A stretch of 64,000 nt of DNA from Oasisia sp. SBJ-2009 (taxonomy: Eukaryota > Annelida > Polychaeta > Sabellida > Siboglinidae), in contig OZ024861.1 in the NCBI GenBank assembly GCA_964017155.1, positions 22,480,213 to 22,544,212 of the forward strand, read 5' to 3'. The notes under the pieces were generated by a model. The model had not been told where the DNA came from. It saw only the letters and a list, made by a program, of their open reading frames with translations, and searched no databases. A program made the translations under genes and the position numbers. Below are positions 37,334 to 47,808 of the stretch, in pieces. Each line of letters begins with the position of its first letter. Position 1 is the stretch's first letter.

Positions 37334-37820
37334 TAGGGACCGGCAAATCCGCTAGGGGCGCGTCGGTAGGTCGGTTAAAATTTGTGTCCACTAGGTTTTT
37401 CTGCTCATGAGGGGATGCCCAGGGAAACTCCTTTTAAGAGCCTCGTATTAATCGTATGATGGTGAAACCACATTTTTCTGAGACCCAAAATTACCGAGAA
37501 TGCGGCCGTGTGAATTGCAATATTTTAGGTGGGTTATTTAATTTTGATTGTTATGAGTGAATATGCGCTATGTTCGGATCATATATATTATCTTCGTAGC
37601 CCGTGGAGGAAGTTTTCTGAAGTTTGGATAGTAGTTAGATGAATATTTAATAAGAAGACCCTGACAATTTCATATAAATCGAATTTAGCGCATTGTAGCT
37701 AAATCGTTTTGAATTTACCGCCCATTTTCAGGATAGCTTTAAAATGGCCTTTATAATTATAAATCGACATGCACCATCATAGATGTGGTAAATCTATTTT
37801 GAATTGTTTTGCCGGTCCCT
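37334..37820. mobile_element. hAT-like MITE, 8-bp target duplication ACTAGTGT
   Basis: Ends are (T)AGGGACCGGCAAA and TTTTGCCGGTCCCT, flanked by ACTAGTGT at 37326-37333 and again at 37821-37828. Eight-base duplications and short ends of this kind are typical of hAT elements. No coding capacity. It landed at the tip of the composite transposon's right arm. Confidence 0.85.
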
Positions 37821-37828
37821 ACTAGTGT

Positions 37829-39030
37829 GCCTAATTTAGATTACTTATTGTTATGGCATTATGCAATATCTACATATGATTAATTACTATACTGCCCGGT
37901 GAGCATTCTTGACAATCATTTTAAATGGCTGAACATCCCAACTTCTCGGCGTAGTTACGCAGCCGACCGACAGTCGAGACTAGCACGCGGACTATGTACG
38001 CACTACACTGCAGTCACGTGATTTACGCTTGCTCTCAAAACATGCCTCAACACTTGTTTGCCTAGTGGTAATTTGCGACAAATAACTGTGCTGAGTGGTT
38101 ATATACATCATAACGATCAAACCGCAGGTCTTAGTGCTTTGTCGTTTGTGGTTCCCTGGATGTCAACACCAGCTGAAATGATCATAACCTCACGGACTTA
38201 CATAATTTTTTTTATAAGCCCGTGGAATTCCCCTTTCCGTTCTCGGTATAACCACATGGAAAATTCCGTAATGAGAATGAGACATGCGCGTGCTTTTGTG
38301 TATCATGCGTATATAAGAGTAACGAACCACCAGTACTATGGGGCTACGCCAACGATCGTTTGAGACTTCGTGTTCAACTTCTTTTGTTTTACACTTACAG
38401 CAAACTGACAGGAAATATTCAAAGAACCCTGTCGATAACCCATGCTTCAGGTGACAAGTATGCCAACTTTGGGCCAAAGTAAGTAATTGTAATGACTACG
38501 TTAATGTCGTTATATTAGAAATAGAATTTAGTCTAGCCGTCGCAGTAAAGCATGTCAGCTGACAGTGCAGTACTAGTGTAAAGGGATATAACCTTAGATT
38601 GTTGATAACATAAATATGCTATGTATTGAATGCTAGAATTAACGCAAAGAAGTATTTACTTATTTGATTTTAAGGAGATAAATAACTTAAGTTTGACCAG
38701 TTACCAAATACTCACCCATGGCATGGGTAGTCGACATAGTCATAGTCCTAGACATAGACTATGTCATAGATTCCAAGGACCAAGATTATGACAATGTTAT
38801 ATTAGAAGACACCAGGCCAGGTATTACTGATCATTGCCTTAACTTAAGCACCCAAAATTAGCATCAGTATTAATTATTATGAAGACATATGAGAGGGCTC
38901 AATATTTAGGGGGTTTAGCCCCCAAGTTTGACACCTAGTTAGTGTAATTTTTTTTTTTTTTTCATTTATTGGTTGATTGGTGTAATAAACAGCTATTCAC
39001 GTACGTTATTTAAAATGTTGAGTATTGGTT
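37829..39030. other. Intergenic; possible relative of the 34-kb MITE
   Basis: No gene. 38040-38110 resembles the interior of the 34001 MITE in inverted orientation. An imperfect inverted repeat GACATAGTC/GACTATGTC lies at about 38733-38767. Confidence 0.4.
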
Positions 39031-39238
39031 CCCAGACAGCATGCAAACGTTAATCTAACGTTTGCATTAACGTTTGTTTAACGTTTACGTACGAACGTTT
39101 TTTTTGCGTTATTTTGCTCGTTTATTTAACGTAGATCTAAAACTAACGTTTCGGGAACGTTAGAGATTTAACCGTAACCAAAATAAAACGGTTCTAACCA
39201 AATGCAAACGTTAATGTAACGTTTGCATGCTATCTGGG
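39031..39238. mobile_element. AACGTT-rich MITE, copy 1
   Basis: 208 bp with ends CCCAGACAGCATGCAAACGT and, inverted, ACGTTTGCATGCTATCTGGG. The interior is dense in the palindrome AACGTT/AACGTTT. Same orientation as copy 2 at 41116, 2 kb away. No coding capacity. Confidence 0.85.
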
Positions 39239-39970
39239 TATGTACCTATACACGTATATACACACTCTGAATGTGATACAAGGACAGTCTTGAATACAAC
39301 AGAGTTAAACACACAAACATAACTTATGTTTTGTTAATGACTGAATCTTAGTTTGTACATGCAGAAATAGACTTATCAAGGTATCTTAGCACACATTCTG
39401 TCAAGTCAACAGCAACATGTTATGGATCTTTATTGCATATGGAACATTCAGATTAATTACATCATTGCTATAAAACAAATGCATCATCAGTTACATCTTA
39501 CAAAAACAGTATGTTGTATCGAACTAAGGAAATCGTCCATGCACCATTGTAATAAAGGTAAGCACCTATTGTGGAAGGCAGGAATGACCATTCTCCATGG
39601 AAAGCTTGTTTTTGTGGACAAATTCACCGCAAAAACCTCTGAAAGAAAGAAAGCAAAATAATGGTTTATTTATCATGAGAGTTGTTTGAAAACAATAATG
39701 TGCATAGATCATGTTATGTATGTGACAGAGACAAATATTCAAGACACCTGCTGAGCATAACCACAAAATAGCAGCTCACGAAATGAAACAATGATCATCA
39801 ATATATAATAAATTTTCTTTGAGTTAACCAAGTTCTGAGTAAAACTACCAGTTTGAACTATATAAACAATAATTACTTATTTCATACTTTGTCATGTTTG
39901 CTGCCATATAACGTGACTTTGATTTGGTGTTACTTACTGAATAAATAAATATTTTAGCAAGATTACTGAT
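39239..39970. other. Intergenic, no gene recognised
   Basis: No convincing exon; a 79-codon frame at 39422-39661 lacks recognisable motifs. Confidence 0.4.
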
Positions 39971-39972
39971 TG

Positions 39973-40321
39973 GAGGGAGGGAGGGAGAGGGAGGGGGAGG
40001 GAGAGAGGGAGAGGGGGGTGAAGGGAGAGAGGGAGGGGAGAGAGAGGGAGAGGGAAGGAGGCAGAGGGAGGGAGATAGGGGAGGGAGAGGAGAGGAGGGA
40101 GGGAGAGAGAGGGAGGGAGAGAGAGGGAAGGGGGGAGAGAGAGGGAGGGGAGAGAGAAGGAGGGAGACAGGGGGAGGGAAGGAGGGAAGGAGGGAGGGGG
40201 AGGGAGAGAGGGAGAGAGGGAGAGAGGGAAGGAGGGAGAGAGACAGGGAGGTGGGAGGGAGGGATAGAGGGGGGGGGAGAGAGAGAGAGAGGGAAGGAGG
40301 GAGAGGGGAGGGAGGGAGGGA
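39973..40321. repeat. Polypurine (GGGA/GA)n tract
   Basis: About 350 bp of almost uninterrupted purines on the plus strand, built of GGGA, GAGA and GGGAGG variants. All frames across it give low-complexity Arg/Glu/Gly or Ser/Pro/Leu products and are not genes. Confidence 0.95.
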
Positions 40322-42001
40322 CAACATTAAATAGCAATTACAAAATGCAAATGTCACAACTGACATTCCTTACCATAAAGTGATAGCGCCAAAGGTTGAT
40401 AGCTTAATTTCTTTCGGCGACTCTTGTCACTCTATTATCGTCCACTTGCATAAACAGTTCAAAATCCTTTATCGTGTACTTGTCATGTGCAGAAGGTTAC
40501 TGTGCAGTGTTACCTGGGATATGAGAACAAATATGACATATTAGAAATGCAATTTTCTATAAAAATGTAACTATAATCAGATGTTATTCCAACAATGAAA
40601 GCTGTGAAAATATCCCGCCATTTGCATGATGACTTCATTGCTGTGATCCCGTGGGCATATAGCACATTTCATTTTCCCACAGCACAGGTGGTCATTGTAA
40701 CGTTTCTTTGATTTCCCACTAGCTTTTTGAAGCTATGTTATTGACAATTTGAGAGATTAATTAACTGCCATTTACAAATGTCACGTATAAAATTCGTGAA
40801 ATTCCTAAACATATTTCGTCTACAATCCAGGCAGTAATACAACAGAGGTGTCAACAAGCCAAATCACTGCCAAGTACCCATCCGCTTAGTAAAATCAGTT
40901 AAAAATGCACCATTTCACTGTCAACAGCTTCCACAATCACACCCGGAAATATGTCTGTTCAAATGCACTTATGTCACAGCACGTGAATGTTGAAAAAAAA
41001 ATACATTTTTATGGGACTATGTTGCAACGGTAACCAGACAGGAAGTCTAACTGTGTCATAGTAATCCATTTGCTCGTAATAACGGGCACACACCACATTT
41101 TCATAATGGGACATACCCAGACAGCATGCAAACGTTAATCTAACGTTAATTTAACGTTTGCATTAACGTTTGTTTAACGTTTATGTACGAACGTTTTTTT
41201 TGCGTTATTTTGCTCGTTTATTTAACGTAGATCTACGTTTACTTTCTAACCAACAAAAACAACCAAAAACTAACGTTTCGGGAACGTTAGAGATTTAACC
41301 GTAACCAAAATAAAACGGTTCTAACCAAATGCAAACGTTAATGTAACGTTTGCATGCTATCTGTGTTAGGACTAAAATTAGTTTATCTACAGTGCACATA
41401 AATGTACATACTGTTTTCTCTTGCTACAGGTATCATGTGGAATCAACAGACACCACTGAACCGTTATTACCATGGGTGTTAGAAGCCAGGAGAGTAACAC
41501 AACATCTACAGGACTAACACTGTTACTTGCATTGATATTAGGTCCATCACTGGAGCAGACTGAAACTAAGATATTCCCTGATAACTGGTTTCCAGTTGCT
41601 CTGAACTGTGTTGAAACACAACATTGCACCACTGCTAATCCTGAGGAAGAATTATATACTGACTTTTGTTCAGTCACAAAAACAAGTGTTCTGACTTTGA
41701 ACAATACATCAACATTGGCGACAAAAGTGTTATACGTTTGCCTTCTATGCACAGTCATTTGTCTACAAACTTTTCAGATAGTGATACTGACACAGCTATT
41801 GTTCATAAAAGAAACGTTACCAGTGTGCATAAAAAACAAGGTATTTAAATTTCCATTGAATAAACATTTATTGCCGTGGATTGATGTACGAGGATTGCAC
41901 AGGAAACGATTGTGTCACGCACTGTTATTATAGTTGTCTGAAACATTAGCACACAAGAATACATTGACATTGTAAATACATTACTCATTATACATATTAC
42001 A
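40322..42001. other. Upstream region of the IAP gene
   Basis: Contains MITE copy 2 and a 153-codon plus-strand frame (41472-41933) with two hydrophobic stretches (GLTLLLALILG and VLYVCLLCTVICL) but no recognisable family. It may be 5' untranslated or promoter sequence of the IAP gene. Confidence 0.35.
41116..41364. mobile_element. AACGTT-rich MITE, copy 2
   Basis: 249 bp, same ends as copy 1 (CCCAGACAGCATGC, GCATGCTATCTG). It has a 13-bp duplicated AACGTTAATTT block and an additional middle segment around TTTACTTTCTAACC that copy 1 lacks. Confidence 0.85.
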
Positions 42002-45000
42002 ATGGCTATAGCTATGGCAGCATCTAATGTGAACATGGAACCTTACTTACCGAGAAAAGTGGCAGAGCCCACATTTAATGTGAACAAGGCAAGCGAGAGT
42101 CAGGTCGGCAACACTATGGCTGAGGCTGAGGCAGCGTCTAAGGGGATTCCAGCAAGAATGGATCCTTACTTCGAGCAGAAAGTGAAAGGAGAGCCGTGTA
42201 AACCTGGTGAGGAAATGAAATACGAGGGTGTTCGTCTTACAACCTTCAAGGACTGGCCCAGGTGGGGGTCTGTGTGGCCGACGGTTCTGGCCAAGGCAGG
42301 TTTCTTCTACACGAAGACAGCAGACCAAGTGGCCTGTTTCTGCTGCGGGGGTCGACTGAAGACTTGGGAAGCCGGAGACTCTCCCATGACTGAACACAAG
42401 CGCTTCTTCCCAAGGTGTCGGTTTGTGACTGGCCGAGACTCTACAAATGTGCCGCTCGGGGAGGCACCAGTGGTGCCCTCTGGAGGTAATGGAGGTTGTA
42501 CCTCTGCAAAGACTGATTACTACAGTAAACTGGCAAAGCAAGCTGCTGCAGGGCGCAGTGAAGCCAGTGGACCATCATCATTGAATCATTTGACACAAGC
42601 AACCAGGAGACCGCATAAAGGCCTCAGAATGACCACAGGTGGCACCACTGGTATGCACTCATTGGCGGTTACACAAATCCGGGAAATGAAGCTGGAGAGC
42701 AGGAGATTGGAGAGCTTCAACGACTGGCCGACGGCGGACAACATAGCCCAGGCCGGCTTCGACTTCACAGGTAGGGTGGCTTCCATCTCTTTCTCTCCTC
42801 GGCACTTCTCTCTTCCTTCCACTTCACTTCTCTTTTGTCTGCTGTCCATGTTTTCACCACTCTGCGCTTTTCTCCACTTTCGACGCTGCTCTCCATTTCT
42901 GTATTTTCTCTCATCCACACCCATCTCCTGGTAATGATTCATACTCGACAGACGTAATTAATTTTTTATTTAAAGTATGTTGATTTATGTCATTGTTTTT
43001 TGTCATTAGATGGGGATCTTGTAGACCCTTGACCACTCTTTGCATAAATTTGTGTGTTTTGTTTTCATAAATTGTGAAGTGCGAGGTAGAATTGGTACCA
43101 ACTCACATGCATGAAATGAAACACTGAAAGAAGACTGTTAATGTTAACTGTACATATATGATTTCATCCATGCAACTTGGTAAAGAATGTGGAACCCACA
43201 CAAATGTTTGGATCCATATATAATATAAGCATAACATGTAAACAACATTCGCATTGTTGTTTTGGTCAAACATATTTCGAAGTATGCTCAAATGTTGGCA
43301 GTCATGTAGGTAGATATATCTTGACAGTTGTCCATTGGAAAAGGATACTGTCTCAATAGGCAGTATTTTAAAACACTGCTGAGTAAATAAACATTATTTC
43401 TGCACAACCTACTAATATTGCAGAATTAGCTGTTATCTTCAGTGCAATTGCTGTAATGGTATGTAAAAGACTTGGAGACTAAATCTACTGTGTGTGTGTG
43501 TGTCTAGGAGCACGCAAGTTCCCAGTAGAGCCGCGGATGATTCGTGCACGCATGGACACCACCAGAGTCTGCAGTGTCCTCGACATGGGCTTCACACGCG
43601 ACCTTGTTTATAAGGTCATTGAGACCCGTCTGACAACCGTCGGTGAGTGGATTGTCTCCTTTCATAGGAAGTACCTTGACTTCTCAGTTTGAGTATCTCT
43701 CTTTCTAGACTCCACTGAAAAAATATTGAAAATATGGGTGGAAGTAAAAAAACATAGTTGTTGGACTAATCAATTTGACAGATTGGACATTGAAGCTTCT
43801 AGTGTTAACAGAAAAGTGTGATCTCAGTACTTGATGTGCAGGACCCACACACATGCACGCACATGCATGCACACCCACACACACAGTATTACACATTTAC
43901 TGGTGTTAGCATTACCTCAAATGTGATGACTTTTTATACACACCATACAGTGATGTATGTTTACAGCAGTCAGTGACTGTGAAGTACTGGATTCATTGTA
44001 CGTGCAAACAGCACCCATGTGTGATAGTATTATACATATGCGAACATCCCCAGTGCACATGCACACACAATGACATTAAAGGGGCACTGTATGGGATTGA
44101 ACCTTCCACTCGTAACGGCAAAATTTGGCCGACCCGCAAGGAGGCAGCACCGTCAGTACCTAAAAGTATCTTGTTGACGTTTGAATAAAACACGGACACA
44201 CGCCTCTCTTTCCAATCTATTACAGATGTTTCCACAACTGCACTGTCCAGGATCACTTTTAAAAGCCATGAGTTAAAAATAGCAACAACAGTTATCACGC
44301 GGCACGCTTGTCTTGTCAGTTGTCGTAGTTTTGTCGACAAGATATTTTTAGGTACTGACGGTGCTGCCTCTCGCGGGTCGGCCAAATTTTGCCGTTACGA
44401 GTGGAAGGTTCAATCCCATACAGTGCCCCTTTAATGAATAAAGTATTGTGAAGGTGTCATGAGCGCCACCATGTGGCAGATAACGGCACTGTATAAAATG
44501 TCATAATATTATATGTCAAAAACATAGTTTCCTCTGTGTACCTACAAACCTTTTATAAAGCTCGTAGTTCATGCTTGTGTGAAACAAGTTGAAGCAATGA
44601 TGTACATTTGTGCCTTTCAGGAGATGACTTCCCCAATGTGCTGAGTCTCCTGGATGCTGTGTTTGCTGCGGAGGAAGCTCTCCCCAGCAGTTCCTCCTCT
44701 CGTACAAGGCGTGAGAGGTCAGTCACCAACACATCCAGCACTTCTGAACCAGCAGCAGCAGCAGCAGCATCCAGTGCAGATGAAATAAAAACAACAACAT
44801 CAACAGGCGAATCGGCACCAAAGAACCAGACAACAGCATCTTCTGCTAATACAAAAGGTAGGCATTTAACAATGCTTCACTGTCAGTTTGGACAATCTGT
44901 GCTACACATCAGGTTTAGGTATCTGCTTGCAGACATATTTCTGTGAACACAAGTGACATAAATTGGAGAACAAAATCCTAACACGTGCACACGTCTGCAT

Positions 45001-45576
45001 GTTTTGTGAAATGCAAACATTTGCACACTCTGTGAGAACTACTGGTTGACTTCAATAGTCTGTTATTGTTTACATGATTCTGTTATTTGACTTCTGTAGT
45101 ACTTGTTGATATGTGTTTAACTAATTGTGCATACTTTTTAACTACTTATCGACCTACTTGCATATTGACCAAAGAAATACTTATTGACCCACAATGCATT
45201 TGTTGACCGGTGAACCTGATGTTGACCTGTGAAATACTTATTGGCCTGTGAACTTCTTGCTGACCTGTGAATTACCTTTTTCCATGTGAACGAATTGTTC
45301 ACACAAGAACTATTTGTTCACCTTTGAAACACTTGTTGACCTTTGACCCAGTTGCTGACCTGGTGGTTTGTTGTGTTGACAGAGATGAAGCCAGAAGCAG
45401 AGGCGACTACATCAGAGAACAGATTGCAGTGCAAGATCTGTATGGATAACGAAGCCCAGATTCTCTTCCTTCCGTGTGGACATCTCTGTAGTTGTGCCAA
45501 GTGCGCCCCAGCCCTGCACAACTGCCCCATTTGCCGGGCACTCATCCGGGGCACTGTGAGGGTTTATTTGCCATAA
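42002..45576 (+). CDS. Inhibitor of apoptosis (BIR - half BIR - UBA - RING)
   Basis: Exons 42002-42770, 43508-43642, 44621-44857 and 45383-45576, all phase-compatible, give about 444 residues. BIR1 spans residues about 74-142 (RLTTFKDWPRW; Cys112, Cys115, His132 and Cys139 as zinc ligands; RFFPRC). A second BIR begins at about 231 (RRLESFNDWPTADNIAQAGF) but is cut at FDFTG, before its zinc ligands. The next exon encodes a UBA-like domain (VCSVLDMGFTRDLVYKVIE), followed by a Ser/Ala/Thr-rich linker. A C-terminal C3HC4 RING follows (LQCKICMDNEAQILFLPCGH, CAKCAP, CPICRALI, ending VRVYLP). Such proteins (cIAP/XIAP class) are cytosolic E3 ubiquitin ligases that restrain caspases. The missing half-BIR exists as an inverted orphan exon at 24688-24847. 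Skipping from 42770 to 43508 keeps frame (both phase 1). Confidence 0.9.
44080..44430. mobile_element. Foldback MITE in IAP intron, TTAA flanks
   Basis: 351 bp between TTAA 44076-44079 and TTAA 44431-44434. The two arms of about 100 bp (AGGGGCACTGTATGGGATTG, CACTCGTAACGGCAAAATTT, GCAGCACCGTCAGTACCTAA) are near-perfect inverted copies around a 150-bp centre. Transcribed as part of the IAP intron it would form a long hairpin. Confidence 0.92.
45170..45376. repeat. Degenerate ~20-bp minisatellite
   Basis: About nine diverged units of the type TTGTTGACCTGTGAA (variants TTGCTGACC, TATTGGCCTGTGAA, TTGTTCACCTTTGAA). They run right up to the acceptor of the RING exon at 45383. Confidence 0.7.
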
Positions 45577-47808
45577 ACAGACTCGATACCTGGGAATTTG
45601 TTTTATGTTCCTCTCAACAGGACTTGTGAATTCTTGAAATGAGTACATGTGTTTCTAGTCAGGGCCCGCCAACTACAAAAGTCATTACATTGCATTCAAT
45701 GGCATCAAAACAAAATGAATATTGGGGGGCTGAGCCAGAATCTCCGGAATATGGACTCTGTAAGGTGTTAGTAATTGATATGTATTTTTTAACATAATGT
45801 ATAGTAAGGATTTTAAGAAATTGTACATATATTATGTTTATAATATTAAAGGTGTGTATTTGACATGTGTGTTACTCTGCTAGCATATGTATGACATGAT
45901 ACACGTACGATTTTATATACGATTTCTTTGATTACATGTGAATCGGATGGTTTCATCTGAGTCACTCGTACAAGTCTATCAAATGTATCACCACCTTTAA
46001 GCCAGTGATACACGTATGATAGACTCGTGTGTAGATAGGTCTGTGTTGTACAATGGAATGATGATTGTGGCTGCCAAATCAAATGGATGACGGTGATGAT
46101 GATATTACATTGCGGGAGATCACTAGGTTTACAATTCACATTAATTGTGGCAACAGATAATAAGTCTCACATTATATAATTGTGTAATATGTCTCAAAAT
46201 ATAATGTTTTTTTAATAGCAAAAGTAATTATATAGATTAATAGAATACTCAAGGCTGTCATGTTTATTACCTCATGGAGATTGCCGGTTTAATAATATAT
46301 TACTATCTTAATTTCATACTCACCTGTGTTGGGAAGTCAGAGAGCCTCATTTAATTATCTGCACAATATCACAACATAATTAAAACACCTACTCACAATA
46401 GCATTATCTGCGGAGTCGCTATTATACCACTTTATACAATCCATAGTTTTCAAACAAACAGCTAAGCAATAATTTATTGTGAACGTTTGAAAGTAAATAA
46501 CTTTATAATTGTGTTCCAATTTTTATCGCAATGCCAATCAGTATTAAAAGGCACTGAAGCAAATGAACATTATATATATGGAATAAATGACTAATTGGAA
46601 GATATTCTTTACTGATAATGACAGTCTTACTTACTTATGTTTGTATAATTGATAAATCATACTGTAATTTATTAGTATGATAGTATGTCAAATATGATTT
46701 CACATCAAATGGATTATTGAAGCAATCGAAAGACAGACATCAAACCGTGTTGGATTTTGTAGTAATTTATTATTAGCTACACAACTGGTAAATAGCATTT
46801 TAAAATCACAATTTACTTGAAAATAAATTCAAAATTTGTATGTGATGTCGCAATCAAATGTTTCATGATGATACACAACCTACATATATGAAAATAAACG
46901 TCAATATAATCATAAAAAATGAACAATATTTATTCATAATGTCATCAAATAGGCGATGAGTGTTAACACATATCTGACTGCTACATAACCATGCAGAAAG
47001 CTTACAAAAGCTGACCTTTTCAAAGTCAGTTTCAAAACATGAACAAAGATCAGTAAACGATTCAGGACGACATGAACTTGAATGAGATTAGTGCAGCCAC
47101 ACAATACTGAATGTATACTTTATATTTCATACGATAGGTCAGTGAAAAACGAAGGTTCTTGCACAGGATAAAATGTGGTTTCCCATGCTAAAATATACGA
47201 ATTATTCAAGAGAAAAAAAAACAATTGCTCATGAAGGCCATGGTCTGAAACCTCTACATAAGCCACTGCAAGATGCGTAGTTTCAACAGAAACTATGCTT
47301 ACAAAACAAAGAAAGTAGATTTGTGGTAATTGACAACATAAACTAGACAAGCATGCATTGCTGTCATCTGACCATATTGCAAGATAAACCAGCAGCAGAA
47401 TACATTAGACGCTTCACAAAAGGGGAAATGCTGCATCAGGAATAAATAAAGCCACTACTCACAGAACTGTATCACAATCAAAATAGTGCAAAATTAAATA
47501 TACTTGGTTTTCAATGACAGGCAAAAAAAATACGTTTTACTGATTTTTTTTATAAAGCATTGCAAAATAGCCATATTTGGCTTCACACAATCACATACTG
47601 CCACGATCTTGAAAGCAGATAAATAATATAACAAACACATCTCTACATTTATTGAGTTATCTTGTCGCTATTGATGTAGTGTGTTCACACAGAAAGTGCA
47701 GCAATATTTGTAAGAATGTACAGATTGGTCTCTGAGATCAACAAGGTCTTGGTCCTCTCCTTGGACCATCAGATGATGTCACAGTCAGACCCATCTGCTG
47801 GGACGGTC
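45577..47808. other. Convergent 3' region of the IAP and saxo4 genes
   Basis: No further gene recognised. The region must hold both 3' untranslated regions; a minus-strand AATAAA (TTTATT at 47648-47653) lies about 160 bp beyond the saxo4 stop. The rest is AT-rich with no obvious repeat. Confidence 0.5.

Noticed and set aside
39845..40383. Ser/Pro/Leu-rich and Arg/Glu/Gly-rich open frames of 120-170 codons
   Set aside because: They lie entirely on the polypurine tract and are open only because of its base composition.
41472..41933. 153-codon plus-strand frame upstream of the IAP gene
   Set aside because: Contains hydrophobic stretches but no recognisable family; it is equally compatible with 5' untranslated sequence, so it is only mentioned in the upstream-region entry.
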